From Blastobasis lacticolella (taxonomy: Eukaryota > Arthropoda > Insecta > Lepidoptera > Blastobasidae): a DNA stretch of 64,000 nt. The notes beneath the pieces were generated by a model. It was not told where the DNA came from. It was given only the letters and a program-made list of their open reading frames with translations, and searched no databases. Made by a program: the position numbers and the translations under genes. Below, in pieces: positions 61,590-64,000 of the stretch. The DNA lies in NCBI GenBank assembly GCA_905147135.1, contig LR990048.1:12322563-12386562 (forward strand), read 5' to 3'. How positions within the stretch are numbered: the stretch's first letter is position 1; each line of letters starts with the position of its first letter.

Positions 61590-61760
61590 TACACAGCAGA
61601 CAAACAGGCAAGCGGGTCACCCGATGGAAAGTGGTCACTGCCACCTATGGACATCAGCAACACCAGGGGAGTCACTAATGCGTTGCCCGCCTCTAAAAAG
61701 ACCTCTAATATACCTCTTTAACGATCCCATGTCATAGTCCAAAGGAAACACTGTGGCAGG
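61590..61760 (-). repeat. Interspersed repeat family D, minus strand
   Basis: GACAAACAGGCAAGCGGGTC, ACCCGATGGAAAGTGGTCAC, GGACATCAGCAACACCAGGG and GCGTTGCCCGCCTCTAAAAA match the family order. A related, internally deleted plus-strand piece lies at about 62062-62118 (GAGGCGGGCAACGCATTTGT, TGCTGATGTCTGCC). Confidence 0.6.
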
Positions 61761-62508
61761 GAGCTCTATTAATAAGAAATATGCACTAACTAAGCATTAT
61801 GCAACTTGTATATCAAAAATCTTTGATCTTTTATAATAGCCTATTTTGGTAAACACAAGTATTATTGCTTTCGAGTAAATCTTTTTTATTTGACCTCTAA
61901 AAAGGGGAATAGTTACCTCGTGCGGTTAGAGTGGTAAAAATCAATGTTTATAATATTAATTTAAGATCAATAAAGACTCTAGTGGTGTCCACGCGAAGAT
62001 TCGTAAGAACGTTTCTCGTTCGTACGATTCGGATATGGAATAAGCTTGTTTCAAGATGTATATTAGAGGTCTCCTTAGAGGCGGGCAACGCATTTGTTGC
62101 TGATGTCTGCCGTATAATATAAGTATAAATAAATATAAAATATAAGTATTTATTATTTAATGCAAGAAAGTAACAATTACTTTAAAAAAGACTAACAGAG
62201 TAAAATTCCTTTGCTTGTTAAATAATTTTACAGTTGCAGATAGTTGCCGCTAAGGGCAACATGGCACTAGGGCCTTTGGAAGGTACACCTTCAATTATGG
62301 TAAAGCGTCAAAAAAACATCACCAACATCCCTAACACCGGGGTATTCAAAACCGGGGCAACTATCCCACTAGGGCAACTATCCAGCTTTTACCTTATGGC
62401 TAACACATCTGAAAGAAATTTTTATATAAGATTTTCTTTGTAAACTGAATCCTCATTTAAGCATTAGGTATTTCCCGGGAGTCACGATTAACAGCTTTGT
62501 CTTTTCAG
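61761..62508. other. No gene; second family D fragment
   Basis: The ORF at 61931-62122 overlaps the family D fragment and is not a gene. Bases 62240-62390 contain three GGGCAACAT/GGGCAACTAT words. The last bases form the presumed intron end before the exon candidate. Confidence 0.35.
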
Positions 62509-62580
62509 GCGCACTCGGCCGTTCCGAACCGAGTAACGCATTTCGAAATGGAGGAACGAATCAAAAGCCGGGATCGTCCA
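62509..62580 (+). CDS. Candidate internal exon (72 nt, 24 codons) of an unidentified host gene
   Basis: It is flanked by a good acceptor (branch-like GATTAAC, then AGCTTTGTCTTTTCAG ending at 62508) and a strong donor (GTCCA then GTAAGTCG at 62581). The length is a multiple of three. Two frames are open: phase 0 reads AHSAVPNRVTHFEMEERIKS then RDRP; phase 1 reads ALGRSEPSNAFRNGGTNQKP then GSS. The second frame is closed by TAA. GC content is higher than in the flanks, as for lepidopteran exons. I do not recognise the product. No partner exon was found in the window, which would fit a gene with very long introns. Confidence 0.4.
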
Positions 62581-64000
62581 GTAAGTCGACTAGATTAGCG
62601 TTGAGAAAAATCGTGCTGCAAAAACTAAATGAATCGTCGAAATCACGGCGAGGCGAGGCGGCGGGGCCGGCGCTAGGACAATTACTAGGGACAAAACAAA
62701 GTCCGGTAGTCGGCGGCACGCCTACCTACCTCACTAATTACCTTATTTACCTCTATCCTTTCCACAACTCCCTATTTTCTACCCTGCTGTTTTGCTTCCA
62801 TAAGTGTCATTAGCACGGTATTAGATATAGCATACGTATTGTTGGAGATAGCACAAATAGAAATTGGGGCCGTTTCGCCCTTTGTTCTGTGTCGGTTTAT
62901 ATTATACTGCCTAACAGGAGTTTGTTATTGTGACCAAGGAAACATTGTTCGGATGTTTGCGGCGGTCGTGCGGTGATTTTCAGTCGGACCGTTTGCCGTA
63001 ATTTCGGAGGTAATCAACACAGTACATTATACAGATATAGAAGGGTTGGATTAAATACGTGAATGTCAGATTACTGTTTCTGTATTTGGAGCGATGAAAT
63101 CGACTGCGAAGGGCTTTGTTCGTCTCGTTTTATTGAATGTTCGTAGTTGTTTATTCAATTTATTTTATTGTTTTTTACAATTTATGTTGGTTTATCTTGT
63201 CCACTGAAATTAAAAATGTAAGTATTTTTTTTTAATTTCTCCAAAGCTTAAGTTGTCGAATGCAGTTATGAAAGTTAAATTAGATTCTTTGATCAAATTC
63301 TAATTCGTTTCGCAAAGTATGAAAATACGATTATATGCTTCACTAGCACTTTGAAGCTATCGGAGCACATAATCGAACTCTTTTATCCCTTCCAAACTAA
63401 ATATTGGGTTGCCTACTACATAATAATTCACCGAGCGCCAATAATTCAAGTCCCGAATCAGAATTTAAAGGGCATGTTGCCGAAAGGGCTTTTACACGCT
63501 CAATCTGTAGTAACATGTGTTATTCAGGCAACCGAAGTGGAAACGGCGAACAAACGGTGGTGCGTTATAATTTCTTATTCATCCGCGGAAATGTTCCGAA
63601 ACCCGTTCGCCCTCAAACTGAGCCCAAACTCGAGTCACAAAGTCGCTCCAACATAAACAGTTTCTTTCATAGTTAAGATGGGAGCAAGAAAATGTTTGGC
63701 GTATTCCTCGTGCGCTTGGTTCCGTGAGGGTTCATGCATGATGTAGTGACTGGTTCCGTATATATTTTTAATTTATTTAAAGATTCAATTTTTTGTGTAT
63801 ATTATACGAATGTGGATGTTTGGATTGATAATATGTTGGTGAGGTCTGAAACTACAGAAAATTAAACAAAAGTATACGTACCTACCGTTACCTATAGTGT
63901 ACGTACTCTGGAGTCTTGATGTATGATGTACACGCAATTTGTTTGTTTGGGTAATGTGCCACAGAAATAATAAAAATTAAGAATAAAAAATAAAAATTTG
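62581..64000. other. No supported gene
   Basis: 62640-62680 and 63470-63640 are GC-richer. The latter has two overlapping plus-strand frames (63351-63656 and 63404-63676) without recognisable domains. The end of the window is AT-rich. Confidence 0.35.

Noticed and set aside
1..64000. Operon, prophage or defence-island organisation
   Set aside because: Introns, TATA promoters, SINEs and LINEs show a eukaryotic nuclear sequence; no bacterial or phage gene is present.

Overview
The window reads as a repeat-rich, AT-rich intergenic or intronic stretch from a lepidopteran (moth or butterfly) nuclear genome. The assignment rests on several things seen together: two tRNA-derived SINE families, one ending in a GCCAAGATGATGATG-type tail that is common in moths; a Jockey-clade LINE; RTE LINE 3' ends with a GAT-repeat tail; degenerate mariner and PIF/Harbinger transposase genes; and small I29-only cysteine-protease inhibitors of the type known from Bombyx. 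No species can be named from this.

The only likely host genes are a cluster of three small genes in 22.2-31.3 kb. Each encodes one cathepsin-propeptide-like (I29) domain with no protease domain. Two are on the minus strand (22240-22536 and 26872-27192), carry signal peptides and share a TATA box and leader with identical spacing to the ATG. The third is on the plus strand (30255-30933), has a coding intron and no signal peptide. They look like tandem duplicates that would inhibit papain-family proteases in different compartments. A well-formed 72-nt exon candidate at 62509-62580 may belong to another, unidentified host gene.

0-6.9 kb: mostly repeats, including a 4 x 168 bp tandem array (1951-2607) and a 1.17 kb element with perfect 25-bp terminal inverted repeats (3205-4376). 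7-11.4 kb: a 5'-truncated Jockey LINE bounded by an 11-bp target-site duplication. Its ORF1 is frameshifted and interrupted by an 853-bp LTR mini-retroelement, and its ORF2 lacks the endonuclease N-terminus and has Glu at the catalytic motif A Asp. 12-15.3 kb: a PIF/Harbinger element with transposase and Myb/SANT-like genes facing each other tail to tail; the Myb gene has one frameshift.

15-22 kb, 23-25.4 kb, 27.5-29.1 kb and 32-35.6 kb hold SINEs, LINE 3' ends and MITE-like elements, among them a 1.16 kb TA-flanked element. 37-49 kb holds further MITEs, a mariner relic split by an RTE insertion with a 21-bp duplication, and a 961-bp near-perfect palindrome. 50-52 kb is comparatively free of repeats and includes a GC-rich island. 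52-58 kb again carries nested repeats. 58-64 kb is mostly unassigned sequence with a few weak coding candidates.

The mobile elements do not work together as a system. They form a layered record of insertions in which most autonomous copies are dead, and the I29 cluster is the coherent functional unit.
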